NCBI RefSeq assembly: GCF_001583435.1
Contig: NZ_CP013251.1
Span: 4,291,215-4,355,214 of the forward strand
Length of the DNA stretch: 64,000 nt
Source: Endozoicomonas montiporae CL-33
GTDB taxonomy: Bacteria; Pseudomonadota; Gammaproteobacteria; Pseudomonadales; Endozoicomonadaceae
Direction of reading: 5' to 3'
Below the pieces are notes generated by a model. The model made no database searches. It had not been told where the DNA came from and worked only from the letters and a program-made list of their open reading frames with translations. The translations under genes and the position numbers were made by a program. Positions 45,361 through 53,547 of the stretch are shown here, piece by piece. Positions within the stretch are counted from its first letter, which is position 1. Each line of letters begins with the position of its first letter.

Positions 45361-46023
45361 TTAATCATGCCCAAGAAGGCTGTCATCATTACTGATACTT
45401 TTGATCGCCGAGGTATGAGTTTTTTCAAACCGCTTTTGCAGTGCCGCAATTTGCAGGTCTACACTGGCATCAACGACACCTATCTCGCTCTCCATGATAC
45501 AGTCGCCCGTAGAAAGACGCTGGTCAGCAACAAGATCAATAAAGCCAACACCTTTATATTCAGAAAGAATGTCGTTTAACTTGGCCTTCACCATCTTGAA
45601 TTGACTGGGAGGAATACGAATGGTGACCTGCTTTTCATTTCTGACATGCTGCAGGGCATTGCGAACCAGGTTAACCGCCAGTTCTTCCTGATCAAACTCG
45701 CCAATAATCTTTTTTACACCGGACATCAGGATTTCTGCCAGCGTTGTTTCCACTTCCGCAAGATAGTTAATGGTTCGACTGACGACTTTAAACATCTGGT
45801 CAGCCTGATCTATCTTGCTTTCGGCAACACCATCCTCGTAGCCTCTTTGCTTTTCCTGCTCATACGCAAGTTTGGACGCTTCAATGATCTGCCCTGCTTT
45901 TTCCCGGGCTGCAAGGATAATGTCCTTTGCCTCCAGGTACTGAGCATAATCACGGGCTTTTAATACTTTGGCTGCCGGGTCAATATGCAGCATGCCATCA
46001 ATCAGGACAACAGGAGACGCCAT
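45361..46023 (-). CDS. sctL: T3SS stator protein SctL (YscL/FliH-like)
   Basis: A 220-residue protein of the HrpE/YscL/FliH family, which links the SctN ATPase to the SctQ/SctK sorting platform. It has a short N-terminal segment, a long coiled-coil region (AREKAGQIIEASKLAYEQ) and a C-terminal globular part (LVRNALQHVRNEKQVTIRI, then the GDCIMESEIGVVDASVD strand-helix typical of the family). It overlaps sctK by 22 bases. No SctN gene follows in the window, unlike many T3SS loci. Confidence 0.9.
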   Translation of the reverse strand: MASPVVLIDGMLHIDPAAKVLKARDYAQYLEAKDIILAAREKAGQIIEASKLAYEQEKQRGYEDGVAESKIDQADQMFKVVSRTINYLAEVETTLAEILMSGVKKIIGEFDQEELAVNLVRNALQHVRNEKQVTIRIPPSQFKMVKAKLNDILSEYKGVGFIDLVADQRLSTGDCIMESEIGVVDASVDLQIAALQKRFEKTHTSAIKSISNDDSLLGHD

Positions 46024-46697
46024 TCTTTATCAACCTCCCTGTAAGCTTTGACCATTAAATTGACACATTCTGTTTCCGAGAGATTCAGAGCCTGAGTGTC
46101 TGATAACGAGGCTTTACACGACTGAGGCAGTTTTAACTCCAGCCTTTTTCTGAACGACTGCGGTGATTGGGAAAATGCCTTCCCGATCACCTGTAAGCCA
46201 TTGGTCTGGAGAAACTGTCTGAAGCGTTGTAAATGATTCCAGTCAATCAACAAACTGGGCCCCTGGCTGCTGGCTGCCCGACTGATAAACTGCGCTTTTT
46301 TTACAGCAAACCGGTAAGCGTCGGCCCCAAGACACTTTTCCAGAGCAACCCGCTCTTTACGGCGAACCGCATTGCGGATGACATCCTCATTGAGAACAAT
46401 GCCTATATAGGTCGCAGTCTTTAAAACAGTATCCGTTGTCGCCAGGACAATTCTTTTTGCGGGCTGCTCAAAATCATAGTCGTAATCTTCCTGCAATGAG
46501 AACTGCGTTAGCAGATAGTGGGAAAGGTAGAAATCGGCATTCCCGGCCTTTCTGAGCTGGGAGACCAGCGGTGACAGTTTTACTGTTGTCAGCCAGGTAG
46601 AATCAATGTAACGAACCAGATAAAGGTTGAACTCAGCAACCCGTTGAAACAGGTCGAGGCTTTGCCGACCATCAATAAGCGGATGAGAGGTAGTCAT
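46002..46697 (-). CDS. sctK: T3SS sorting-platform protein SctK (YscK-like)
   Basis: A 231-residue protein in the fixed I-J-K-L order of Ysc systems. SctK proteins couple the cytoplasmic SctQ pods to the inner-membrane ring. The middle section (RKERVALEKCLGADAYRFAV) resembles the conserved charged motif of YscK/PscK. It overlaps sctJ by four bases and sctL by 22. Sequence conservation in this family is low, so synteny carries much of the weight. Confidence 0.82.
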   Translation of the reverse strand: MTTSHPLIDGRQSLDLFQRVAEFNLYLVRYIDSTWLTTVKLSPLVSQLRKAGNADFYLSHYLLTQFSLQEDYDYDFEQPAKRIVLATTDTVLKTATYIGIVLNEDVIRNAVRRKERVALEKCLGADAYRFAVKKAQFISRAASSQGPSLLIDWNHLQRFRQFLQTNGLQVIGKAFSQSPQSFRKRLELKLPQSCKASLSDTQALNLSETECVNLMVKAYREVDKEWRLLLS

Positions 46698-47452
46698 TTC
46701 GCTTCTCCAACCGCTTTAGCCGGAGTACGCATGTAGAACCACCAGTAGGCACCACCTGCACCCGCCAGAATAAGCACCACCAGACCCAGTAGAATAAAAA
46801 TGATCAGAGTCGATTTTGACTGGCTCTTTTCAGGCGTCAGCAGGCTGTTCTGATTGATTCGAGTCGCGGGAAACAGGGAAACCGTGATTTTATCCAGTGA
46901 CAAGCCTTCAATGCTGTTTGAAACCAGTGTTTTTACTTTAGGGATAAAACCTGCCAGCTCCAGTTCCGGAGTGTATTTGATAAAGACCGAGGCTGAAGAC
47001 GGGTAGTTAACATCGCTCAGAGTATCCTGTTCCTGTGGTAATACCACATGAACGCGAGCCGTAATCACACCATCAATCATCGACAGGGTAGACGACAGTT
47101 CCTGTGACATTGAATAGGTATAACGCGCTCTTTCTTCTGTTGGTGAAGAGATCAGGCCATCTTTAGGGAAAATGTCACCAATGGAGGAATACTTTTCTTT
47201 GGGGTATCCAAGACTTTTAAGTAGCTTTATGGATCGGGACACTTCGTCAGTCGCTACGACTAAAGTCACATTTTTGTCTTTGTCGAGTGTTTTTTCTGCT
47301 GCCACTTTACCGTCCAGCAAAATAGCGAGCATTTCATTACCTTCTTTCTCGCTAAGACCGGAATAAAGCTCAACCTTACAAGCCACAAGCAATAAACTGA
47401 GAGAGAGAACGCCCAGTACCCTGAGCCTGCGCAGTAAGTTATATTTCATCAA
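46694..47452 (-). CDS. sctJ: T3SS inner-membrane ring lipoprotein SctJ (YscJ/PrgK-like)
   Basis: A 252-residue lipoprotein. The lipobox is LLLVACKVELYSGLSEKEGN (Cys25), and KVELYSGLSEKEGNEML is the diagnostic YscJ opening. The ring-building motifs MSQELSSTLSMIDGVITARV and LPQEQD follow. A transmembrane helix lies near residue 218 (LIIFILLGLVVLILAGAGG), followed by a short tail. It forms the inner ring with SctD, whose gene is not in the window. Confidence 0.95.
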   Translation of the reverse strand: MMKYNLLRRLRVLGVLSLSLLLVACKVELYSGLSEKEGNEMLAILLDGKVAAEKTLDKDKNVTLVVATDEVSRSIKLLKSLGYPKEKYSSIGDIFPKDGLISSPTEERARYTYSMSQELSSTLSMIDGVITARVHVVLPQEQDTLSDVNYPSSASVFIKYTPELELAGFIPKVKTLVSNSIEGLSLDKITVSLFPATRINQNSLLTPEKSQSKSTLIIFILLGLVVLILAGAGGAYWWFYMRTPAKAVGEAK

Positions 47453-47505
47453 AGAGCAACCTGCTGGTTACAATGTTCCGGACGATTGCTACCAGCCAGG
47501 AAGCC

Positions 47506-47946
47506 TTACTGGTTCTTCAATAGCGTATCGAACGTTTGAGTGCTCTTACTGACGATTTTACCGATGTAATCCTCAGTCACCATCAGGTTGGTCATCGCCA
47601 TCTGAGTCTTAAACATTTGTTGCATGTTCATGACCTCACCTTCACCAGGTGGTGTCATGGCGCTCTGGACATTAGCTCGCCCAGCTTCCACATGATCTCT
47701 TAATCCCTGCATACCCCGGAGTATTTTGTCTCCCAGAGTCAGTGCTTCACCGTCAACAGGTGCTACCTGCTCAACCCCTTCTGCCAGAACGTTTTGTCCG
47801 TTCGCATTTTTTCCGGGGTTTTGTGACAGCAGCTCTCCAAATTTTTCAGCCGCTGAAGCATCCGCCTGATCAGGGGATTCAGTCGGCTCCAGAGATTTGA
47901 GAGCCTTTTCAGCCAGCTGGCTGGAGTTGCTAATATTTTCGGCCAT
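47506..47946 (-). CDS. sctI: T3SS inner rod protein SctI (YscI-like)
   Basis: A 146-residue protein with a polar N-terminal two-thirds and a helical C-terminus (MNMQQMFKTQMAMTNLMVTE, then the YIGKIVSKSTQTFDTLLKNQ end). It matches the YscI/HrpB family pattern of the inner rod that links the export gate to the needle base. It lies directly upstream of sctJ, as in Yersinia. The N-terminal extension is somewhat longer than in YscI (115 residues). Confidence 0.85.
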   Translation of the reverse strand: MAENISNSSQLAEKALKSLEPTESPDQADASAAEKFGELLSQNPGKNANGQNVLAEGVEQVAPVDGEALTLGDKILRGMQGLRDHVEAGRANVQSAMTPPGEGEVMNMQQMFKTQMAMTNLMVTEDYIGKIVSKSTQTFDTLLKNQ

Positions 47947-48023
47947 TTTTGGGACCTCTTGAGTCGCTAAGGTACTCCATCGTCAGGTGATACTCCTCCC
48001 GAATGAGAACACCTTACGCAGAA

Positions 48024-48398
48024 TTAAACACTCCCAATTTTTTCGAACTGCTGGGTTAATGTGTCAATCGAAGTTTCAATATTAGGTCTTGTAAACTCTT
48101 CGTTCGCGAGATAGATAAACAGCAGAAGTTCTTCCTCGCCTTTCAAGCCCACCTGCAGGGGAAATCTGGACGCTTTTGTGTAGTGGCATTCTTTTAGAGC
48201 GGCTACCAGCAACCCAAGACAGTCATGAACAGGAATTGTGCGAACCAGATACATCAATACACCGTCGTCCTGCTGTTCAAGATATAACTCACCACGACGC
48301 TCAAAATTGAGACTCAGTACGCCACTCTCGCCGAAGCCGAGACCTTCAATCCCCATCCCTTTGCCTATATCGGCCATCACATCGTCTCGCCAGTCCAT
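48024..48398 (-). CDS. sycN: SycN-like chaperone of the SctW gatekeeper
   Basis: A 124-residue class I type III chaperone. The pattern LSLNFERRGELYLEQQDDGV, then YLVRTIPVHDC, FPLQVGLKGEEELLLFIYL and a last helix lines up along its whole length with Yersinia SycN (123 residues). SycN pairs with YscB to bind the N-terminus of YopN and hold back secretion before contact. No YscB-like partner is seen here. The gene is separated from sctW by a MITE-like element, leaving an agggag ribosome site just in front of its ATG. Confidence 0.8.
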   Translation of the reverse strand: MDWRDDVMADIGKGMGIEGLGFGESGVLSLNFERRGELYLEQQDDGVLMYLVRTIPVHDCLGLLVAALKECHYTKASRFPLQVGLKGEEELLLFIYLANEEFTRPNIETSIDTLTQQFEKIGSV

Positions 48399-48425
48399 AA
48401 CCCGGGACTCTCCCTGTTGCTGTTC

Positions 48426-48593
48426 CTAGGAGTCTGTCGGACTTACCACTGACCTACTGCGAAAAAGCCGGATTTGGCCATTTTTGACGATCCTTTTCGT
48501 TGAATAGCTCGCTATTCGCCTCAAATGATCGTCAAAACTGTCTCAAACCGGTCTTTTTCTCGCTACGGTCGGCTAAGTCCGACAGACTCCTAG
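48426..48593 (-). repeat. MITE-like inverted-repeat element, copy 2, opposite orientation (168 bp)
   Basis: Reverse complement of the element at 44823-44990, identical except for a few changes near the tips. It lies between the sctW stop (48661) and the sycN start (48398), inside what is normally one T3SS operon. The two copies are about 3.4 kb apart and face each other. Confidence 0.87.
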
Positions 48594-48660
48594 CTCGCCC
48601 CATAAAAACTCGGCGAGCTTTCTATGACCCACGCCCTCTTCTTGGTCTTTTTGCAGAAGG

Positions 48661-49866
48661 CTACTCTTCACTTTCATCATTGGGTCTTTTAACGGATGTC
48701 AGATCAACCGCAATTTCTCCGATGATACTGTCAGAATCCTGCGGGCTTGCGACTTCCTCAGCAGCTTCCTGCTCGATTTTGGAGTCCAGCCCCTCTGCAG
48801 CAGCCGAAATAATGGCCTGCTTGGTATCATCGTTGACAAAGACTTCATCCGGAATCATACGCACCGCTGCAACGACTTTAGTCAGCGTAAATATCTGTGC
48901 ATCAAGCTGCTGCACATTCATTTTATCGGGTATTTTTTCAAAGTCGGCTTCGGTCACCCATTGCTGCTGTATCAAGTTAAGCAACTGTCCCATCAGAACA
49001 TTCTCATTCAATTCTGTTTCAGGATACGTTCTGACCAGCTGCTCTTCTGTTTCAATACAACTATCATGAATAGCCACCAGCTGTTTCAGCTTGCTCAAAT
49101 CCTTAACAATGGCATCCAGATGTTCTGGCGGTGCCGACGGATCCATAGAAGCCATTTCAGACGAGAGCAGTTTCAACTGCATAATAATGGCTTCTTCCAC
49201 ATCCTCAGTACCATAGTTTTCAGTAAGAAAATGATGCAGCTTTTCCAGCGACTGGTCATCTCGAACATAAGACTGAACATTGCTGTCGTAGGCTTCACGA
49301 ATATCCCTGACTTCACCCAAATGAGGAAACCCGGCAGCGTCTTCAGAGACATTGACAGCTGCTTTTATCAGCGACTTGTTCTCGGCCCTGATGTCATCTC
49401 GTATTTCCCGGATCTGATCCGCTTTTTCTTTGTCGCCCAGGCGCTCAAAATAGTCTGCTGCAATATCGAGAGCCATAAACTGATCAACCTGATCATCGGA
49501 AAACTCTTCCAGTCTTTCCCGAATCTGCTGGTTCGTCAGGTTTTTCTGAGTCTGGAAATTATTGAGGAGATCTTTAACACCCTGAACGCCCTGGATGGTC
49601 TGGATTTTTTTGACACGATCGAGGATGGAAGCAGACAGTCCGGAACCCGTCTTGAATTTACGCTTATCTGAGGTTTTATTTTTAAATTGTCCGGCAATAA
49701 ACGACATTTCTTCTGCAGCATCGGCGAACTTGGATGCATCATTAGAAGTGGCAACCAACCCTTCACCCTGCAGTTTGCCCGGTTGTCCCTGTGGGCTTTT
49801 TGCACCTTCAAGCTGCTTTGTGGGACCAGGATGCTGTGTAAAGTGTACGCCTCCGGTCTCGATCAT
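48661..49866 (-). CDS. sctW: T3SS gatekeeper SctW (YopN-TyeA fusion type)
   Basis: A 401-residue protein of the YopN/LcrE/InvE family that blocks effector export until host contact. The N-terminal 80 residues are the likely SycN-binding and secretion part. The HrpJ-like helical core follows (ILDRVKKIQTIQGVQGVKDL, ALDIAADYFERLGDKEKADQ). The C-terminal region from about residue 300 (LLNLIQQQWVTEADFEKIPD) corresponds to TyeA fused in one chain. The last 40 residues are an acidic disordered tail. It follows the translocator genes. Confidence 0.85.
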   Translation of the reverse strand: MIETGGVHFTQHPGPTKQLEGAKSPQGQPGKLQGEGLVATSNDASKFADAAEEMSFIAGQFKNKTSDKRKFKTGSGLSASILDRVKKIQTIQGVQGVKDLLNNFQTQKNLTNQQIRERLEEFSDDQVDQFMALDIAADYFERLGDKEKADQIREIRDDIRAENKSLIKAAVNVSEDAAGFPHLGEVRDIREAYDSNVQSYVRDDQSLEKLHHFLTENYGTEDVEEAIIMQLKLLSSEMASMDPSAPPEHLDAIVKDLSKLKQLVAIHDSCIETEEQLVRTYPETELNENVLMGQLLNLIQQQWVTEADFEKIPDKMNVQQLDAQIFTLTKVVAAVRMIPDEVFVNDDTKQAIISAAAEGLDSKIEQEAAEEVASPQDSDSIIGEIAVDLTSVKRPNDESEE

Positions 49867-49921
49867 TTACCTTCTCCCTGAAAAAAACAGCCAGCAATTA
49901 AGCTGGCTGTTATCCATTTCA

Positions 49922-51445
49922 TTAACCGCGCGTTGTAGTCTTCAACGTCTCGAACCAGGTTCTTATTATCTCATCCATTCGGCTTTGGACGTTCTTAACG
50001 GAATCCTGCATGAGCTGCATCCACTCACTTTCACTGGTTGCTGAATTTTCATGAGTTTTCTGTAAAGCTTCTTCTTCTTTCTGCTCTGCCTGTTCCTGGG
50101 CCACCTGATATTGAAAGCCAGCCCCAACGGTTTCCCCGGTACTGCCTGTCATTGTTCCAGCAGCAGATGTTTTCTGCAATTGCGCGTTAGTCGCTGCAGA
50201 TTTGGCTGAGGATGCGGCATTGGCATCAAGACCATCAGTATCCACTTTAGTGCTCTTGGCTGCACCACCTAAAGAAATGCCACCTGAAGCAATCTTCATC
50301 GTACCACCAACAACACCTGCTACCAGGGCACTAGTACCTGCTTTTCTGATGTCCTCAGCCTGACTGAGTACGGACTCTTTTGCTGAATCGTATTCAATGG
50401 CCCTGGATTCTCTGGCTATCTTGCGACCAGTAATGCTCATCTCAAACATAAGCTCAAGCACAACAAAAATATCTGCCAGTGCTTTTACCAGAACATCGCC
50501 CGGGTAATTACCATTCGCCAATCCGTTAGCCGCTGCAGCAGCACTTTGCAACAAATTTATCTGCTGGCTGTTGTTCGTTAACAATACCTTCTGGTTTTGA
50601 AGAGTCGTAGGGTCTGAAAATGCCAGGGCAACCTGTGCCTGCTTATCAGTGAGACCGAACTTCATTAACTGCTGCAACTGCTGATTACTGCCCGCTGTTT
50701 TGCCTTCCAGCAAGGCCAGAATACGCCCGGCCTGTTCCTGACTAAAGCCCAGAACTCCCAACTTGGCTTTGTTGCCTGTAGCCTGATGCATCGAAACCAG
50801 AGCATTCCCTTCATCGTCGGGATCGGCCAGAGCCATCAAAGCATCAATTTGAGCATCACTAAAGCCCATGTTCTTAAGCGAGTCTTTTTTACCCTGAAGT
50901 GCAGCTGCTCCGCCATGCATGGATTCCAGTGAGTTCGCAGCAGTATCTGGATTGGCCAGAGACATCAATGCATCCATCTGCCGTTCACTGAAGCCAAATG
51001 AAGCAAACAATGACTTTTTACCTTCCGCCCCAGAAGTCTTTTTACCGCTAAGCTGCTCCAGAAATACAACCGTGTCTTGAAGAATTTCAGCCGAATTTTG
51101 CAGTTTGGTCATTTGCTCTGGTGTCAGCTTGCCTTCTTTAGCATTTCGAATGATATCGAAGGTACTGGCCACAGCTTTATCCGTAACTTTTTCTAAATCA
51201 TTCAGGTTATTTTTAGCCTGTTCCAGGTGAGTCGGTTTTACATCCTCCGGAGGATCAATGTCTGGTGTTCTGGTTCCCTGACCTTTAAGGACGCTAGATT
51301 CGTCTGCTTTTCGGCTGGCACTGATATTTTTCCCATCCAGATCACCAGAGCCAACTCTTTCTATGTCCTCTCCACCCTGTAGCGCACTTACCTGAGAAGC
51401 AACGTCTACATTAGCCGTCGAAGTTGATTGTCCTATTTGTGACAT
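49922..51445 (-). CDS. sctB: T3SS minor translocator SctB (YopD-like) with tandem 36-residue modules
   Basis: A 507-residue protein in the yopD position (after the SctE gene, before sctW). It has one clear hydrophobic segment (about 371-394, TSALVAGVVGGTMKIASGGI) and a helical C-terminus (WMQLMQDSVKNVQSRMDEII), fitting SctB translocators, although these are usually 300-400 residues. The extra length is a repeat region. Two full modules lie at residues 142-177 and 185-220, and two shorter degenerate ones at about 225-249 and 257-283, each centred on a GF motif followed by Gln-x-x-x-x-Leu. The same module occurs once in the next two upstream genes. Function assigned by position and topology. 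Confidence 0.75.
   Translation of the reverse strand: MSQIGQSTSTANVDVASQVSALQGGEDIERVGSGDLDGKNISASRKADESSVLKGQGTRTPDIDPPEDVKPTHLEQAKNNLNDLEKVTDKAVASTFDIIRNAKEGKLTPEQMTKLQNSAEILQDTVVFLEQLSGKKTSGAEGKKSLFASFGFSERQMDALMSLANPDTAANSLESMHGGAAALQGKKDSLKNMGFSDAQIDALMALADPDDEGNALVSMHQATGNKAKLGVLGFSQEQAGRILALLEGKTAGSNQQLQQLMKFGLTDKQAQVALAFSDPTTLQNQKVLLTNNSQQINLLQSAAAAANGLANGNYPGDVLVKALADIFVVLELMFEMSITGRKIARESRAIEYDSAKESVLSQAEDIRKAGTSALVAGVVGGTMKIASGGISLGGAAKSTKVDTDGLDANAASSAKSAATNAQLQKTSAAGTMTGSTGETVGAGFQYQVAQEQAEQKEEEALQKTHENSATSESEWMQLMQDSVKNVQSRMDEIIRTWFETLKTTTRG
50597..51022 (-). repeat. Repeat region coding for four GF modules in SctB
   Basis: Module 1 is at 50915-51022, module 2 at 50786-50893, degenerate module 3 at 50699-50773 and degenerate module 4 at 50597-50677. 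Modules 1 and 2 are each exactly 36 codons and begin GKK, with GF at positions 10-11, an LA/LAD-PD core and a final SMH. Confidence 0.8.
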
Positions 51446-51473
51446 AACTGACCTCCTGTCAAAGACTCATCAC

Positions 51474-53009
51474 TTAAGCCCGTAAGTTACGTGCCAGTGT
51501 GGATTTCGTATCATGGTTTGCCTTGATGATGTTCGTCGCAACGCTGTAGCCTGATTGCAACTCATCAATGGCCCGCTGAAGCCCTTCCATCGCATCGTCA
51601 ATTGACTGCTGAATTCTTAGCATGAATGCTTTTTGATCCAGTGCGTCGGCCTTGAGATTCTCTGCCTGATAAGAGTAAACAGCAGAAGCTGTCGAGGCAG
51701 CCCCATCGCCTATGGTGGCAGCACCCTGCACGCCTTGAGCAACCTTTTTAAGCCTGTCCATCATACTCGAGAATTTTGCTGCAGTTGCGGCAGCCTTGGC
51801 AGCAGTATTAGTTGCTGTCGCCGTGACAGATGCTCCTGTTGAAGCTCCGGAAGCTGCAGTATTAGCTGCCGTACCAGCGACTTTTGCCCCCGCAGACGCT
51901 GCATTAGCGGCACCACTTGCCGCCCCTGCAGCTCCCAAAGACAGCAAAATGGAAAGGCTCGTCCAAAACGCCGTCGCTCCCGCTTGGGCTCCTTCACCGT
52001 CACCAAAAATTTTCATCATAAAATTGTTCGTTTCAGATGAAGCTACCATCGTGACAGAAAGAGCCAGAGCAGCAAACATCATGCCACCAGCTACCGCACC
52101 CACTCCCGTTGCCACCATGGCGATAGCTGCAACAGCCATTACAGCTAGCGCGATATAGCTAAATATTCTCCCTATCCAGCCGCTTGCCTTGGCTTTGTTT
52201 GCTTTTTCAATCGCTTCTGTGATTTGAGAAATACGCTTGCTGCTGGCTTCTTCTCTGTTCATCTGCCCAATCCGGATAGTCTGCTCATCAAACTTGATTC
52301 TTTCGTTCTGAAGTTTGCTCTGCAGCTCTGTAATCATGGTTGTTGCAGCATCGATATCCAGCAGGTCTTTATTTTGCAAAACCGCTTTCGTTAAATTTGT
52401 CACATCAGCCTGGATGCCTTTTTGCAAATCCTCGGGTATATCAGTAATCGCTGCAATCCGAGTCATGGTATCCTCAAAAGCATTGTACAGTTTGCTGAGT
52501 TTCTGTTGACCGTCAGACGCAAACAGATCTTTCATACGGGCAGAAGCTGAGTGCATGGATGACAGAGAGTTGTCAGGATCATCCGGGTCTGCCAGTGCAG
52601 TCATACCGTCAATCTGCGCTTCATTGAAGCCCATTTTCTGTAATTCGGCTTTTTTGCCCTGAAGGGTTGAAACCTGGGCTGCCAGAGGCGTTTTTTTTAA
52701 CTGCTCAACACTTTTTCCCAGAGAGGCTGCCACTGGCGTGTCGCCATCCTGCTCAGCCGCTTTTAGAACCTCTGTGGTCGCTTTTTCGGATTCACCCTTT
52801 TCGGAAGGTTTATCCAGACTTGGTTTAGGAACCTGTGAGGCTGGCGCTGTATCTTTTTGATCACCTTCTGTTCTGGAGTAAGAATTTTGCCCACTAAACC
52901 CCCGGTCAACAGGTTTTTCAGTCTCCTGAACTTCATTTCCCGAAGCAATCAAACCTGCATTCTGTGAAGGGTCTGTACTTCCAACAGAGCCTGTATTAAT
53001 TCCACTCAT
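51474..53009 (-). CDS. sctE: T3SS major translocator SctE (YopB/IpaB-like)
   Basis: A 511-residue pore-forming translocator. Hydrophobic regions lie at about 281-325 (IFSYIALAVMAVAAIAMVA and a Gly/Ala-rich continuation) and 346-366 (AFWTSLSILLSLGAAGAAS), the two-helix hairpin of YopB-type proteins. A coiled-coil region (about 220-275) precedes them. The long Ala/Thr-rich stretch that follows (about 366-410) is unusual. The N-terminal 115 residues are disordered and polar. One copy of the 36-residue module lies at residues 118-153. The SycD-like chaperone gene sits just upstream. Confidence 0.82.
   Translation of the reverse strand: MSGINTGSVGSTDPSQNAGLIASGNEVQETEKPVDRGFSGQNSYSRTEGDQKDTAPASQVPKPSLDKPSEKGESEKATTEVLKAAEQDGDTPVAASLGKSVEQLKKTPLAAQVSTLQGKKAELQKMGFNEAQIDGMTALADPDDPDNSLSSMHSASARMKDLFASDGQQKLSKLYNAFEDTMTRIAAITDIPEDLQKGIQADVTNLTKAVLQNKDLLDIDAATTMITELQSKLQNERIKFDEQTIRIGQMNREEASSKRISQITEAIEKANKAKASGWIGRIFSYIALAVMAVAAIAMVATGVGAVAGGMMFAALALSVTMVASSETNNFMMKIFGDGEGAQAGATAFWTSLSILLSLGAAGAASGAANAASAGAKVAGTAANTAASGASTGASVTATATNTAAKAAATAAKFSSMMDRLKKVAQGVQGAATIGDGAASTASAVYSYQAENLKADALDQKAFMLRIQQSIDDAMEGLQRAIDELQSGYSVATNIIKANHDTKSTLARNLRA
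52551..52658 (-). repeat. 36-codon module in sctE
   Basis: Codons 118-153 of SctE: GKKAELQKMGF, NEAQIDGMTALADPDD and NSLSSMH. It matches module 2 of SctB and the module of the tip-like protein without gaps. Confidence 0.8.
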
Positions 53010-53028
53010 TGACGTTACTCCCTGAAAG

Positions 53029-53523
53029 TTATTCGCTTTCTTCTGAATCAGTTAAATTATTGAGCATTTCTGCGGCACGCTGTTTTTCATCATCGTACTC
53101 TGAGCTTTCAGAAGCCCACTCAATAGCTGATTCATACGACTGTCTGGCTTTTGTCTTATCTCCCATTGCCAGGTGGCAATCGCCAATGTAAATCATCGGA
53201 CGGGGATCATGCTCGTCAAGCACCAGCGCAAAGGTGAAAATTTCGATAGCGCTCTCAAACTGTTTTTGCATTTGCTGGCAGGCACCCAGACCTAAGAAAT
53301 ATTTACGATTAAAGTGGTCGTAGAAACATAGAAACTGAAACACTTTCTGAGCTTCCTCATATTTACCACCCTGATAGAGGTTGTATGCCACGCTGTAGAT
53401 AGCTTCCATTGCATCTTCGCTCATATTTTTAAGGTCTTTGAATGTCCCGCCCTTTCCAAAGAACTCCATGAGCATGTCTTCCATTTCTTCACCAGAAAGC
53501 TGGTCGATATTTTGATCATTCAC
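53029..53523 (-). CDS. sycD: SycD/LcrH-type translocator chaperone (TPR)
   Basis: A 164-residue class II chaperone with three TPR repeats (AIYSVAYNLYQGGKYEEAQ, FLGLGACQQMQKQFESAIE, MIYIGDCHLAMGDKTKARQ). The pattern is that of LcrH/SycD/IpgC, which keep both translocators soluble in the cytoplasm and may act in regulation. It lies between the tip-like gene and sctE, the lcrV-lcrH-yopB order. The C-terminus is acidic. Confidence 0.9.
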   Translation of the reverse strand: MNDQNIDQLSGEEMEDMLMEFFGKGGTFKDLKNMSEDAMEAIYSVAYNLYQGGKYEEAQKVFQFLCFYDHFNRKYFLGLGACQQMQKQFESAIEIFTFALVLDEHDPRPMIYIGDCHLAMGDKTKARQSYESAIEWASESSEYDDEKQRAAEMLNNLTDSEESE

Positions 53524-53547
53524 GCTTGTTTCCTCCCTGAATTAAAC

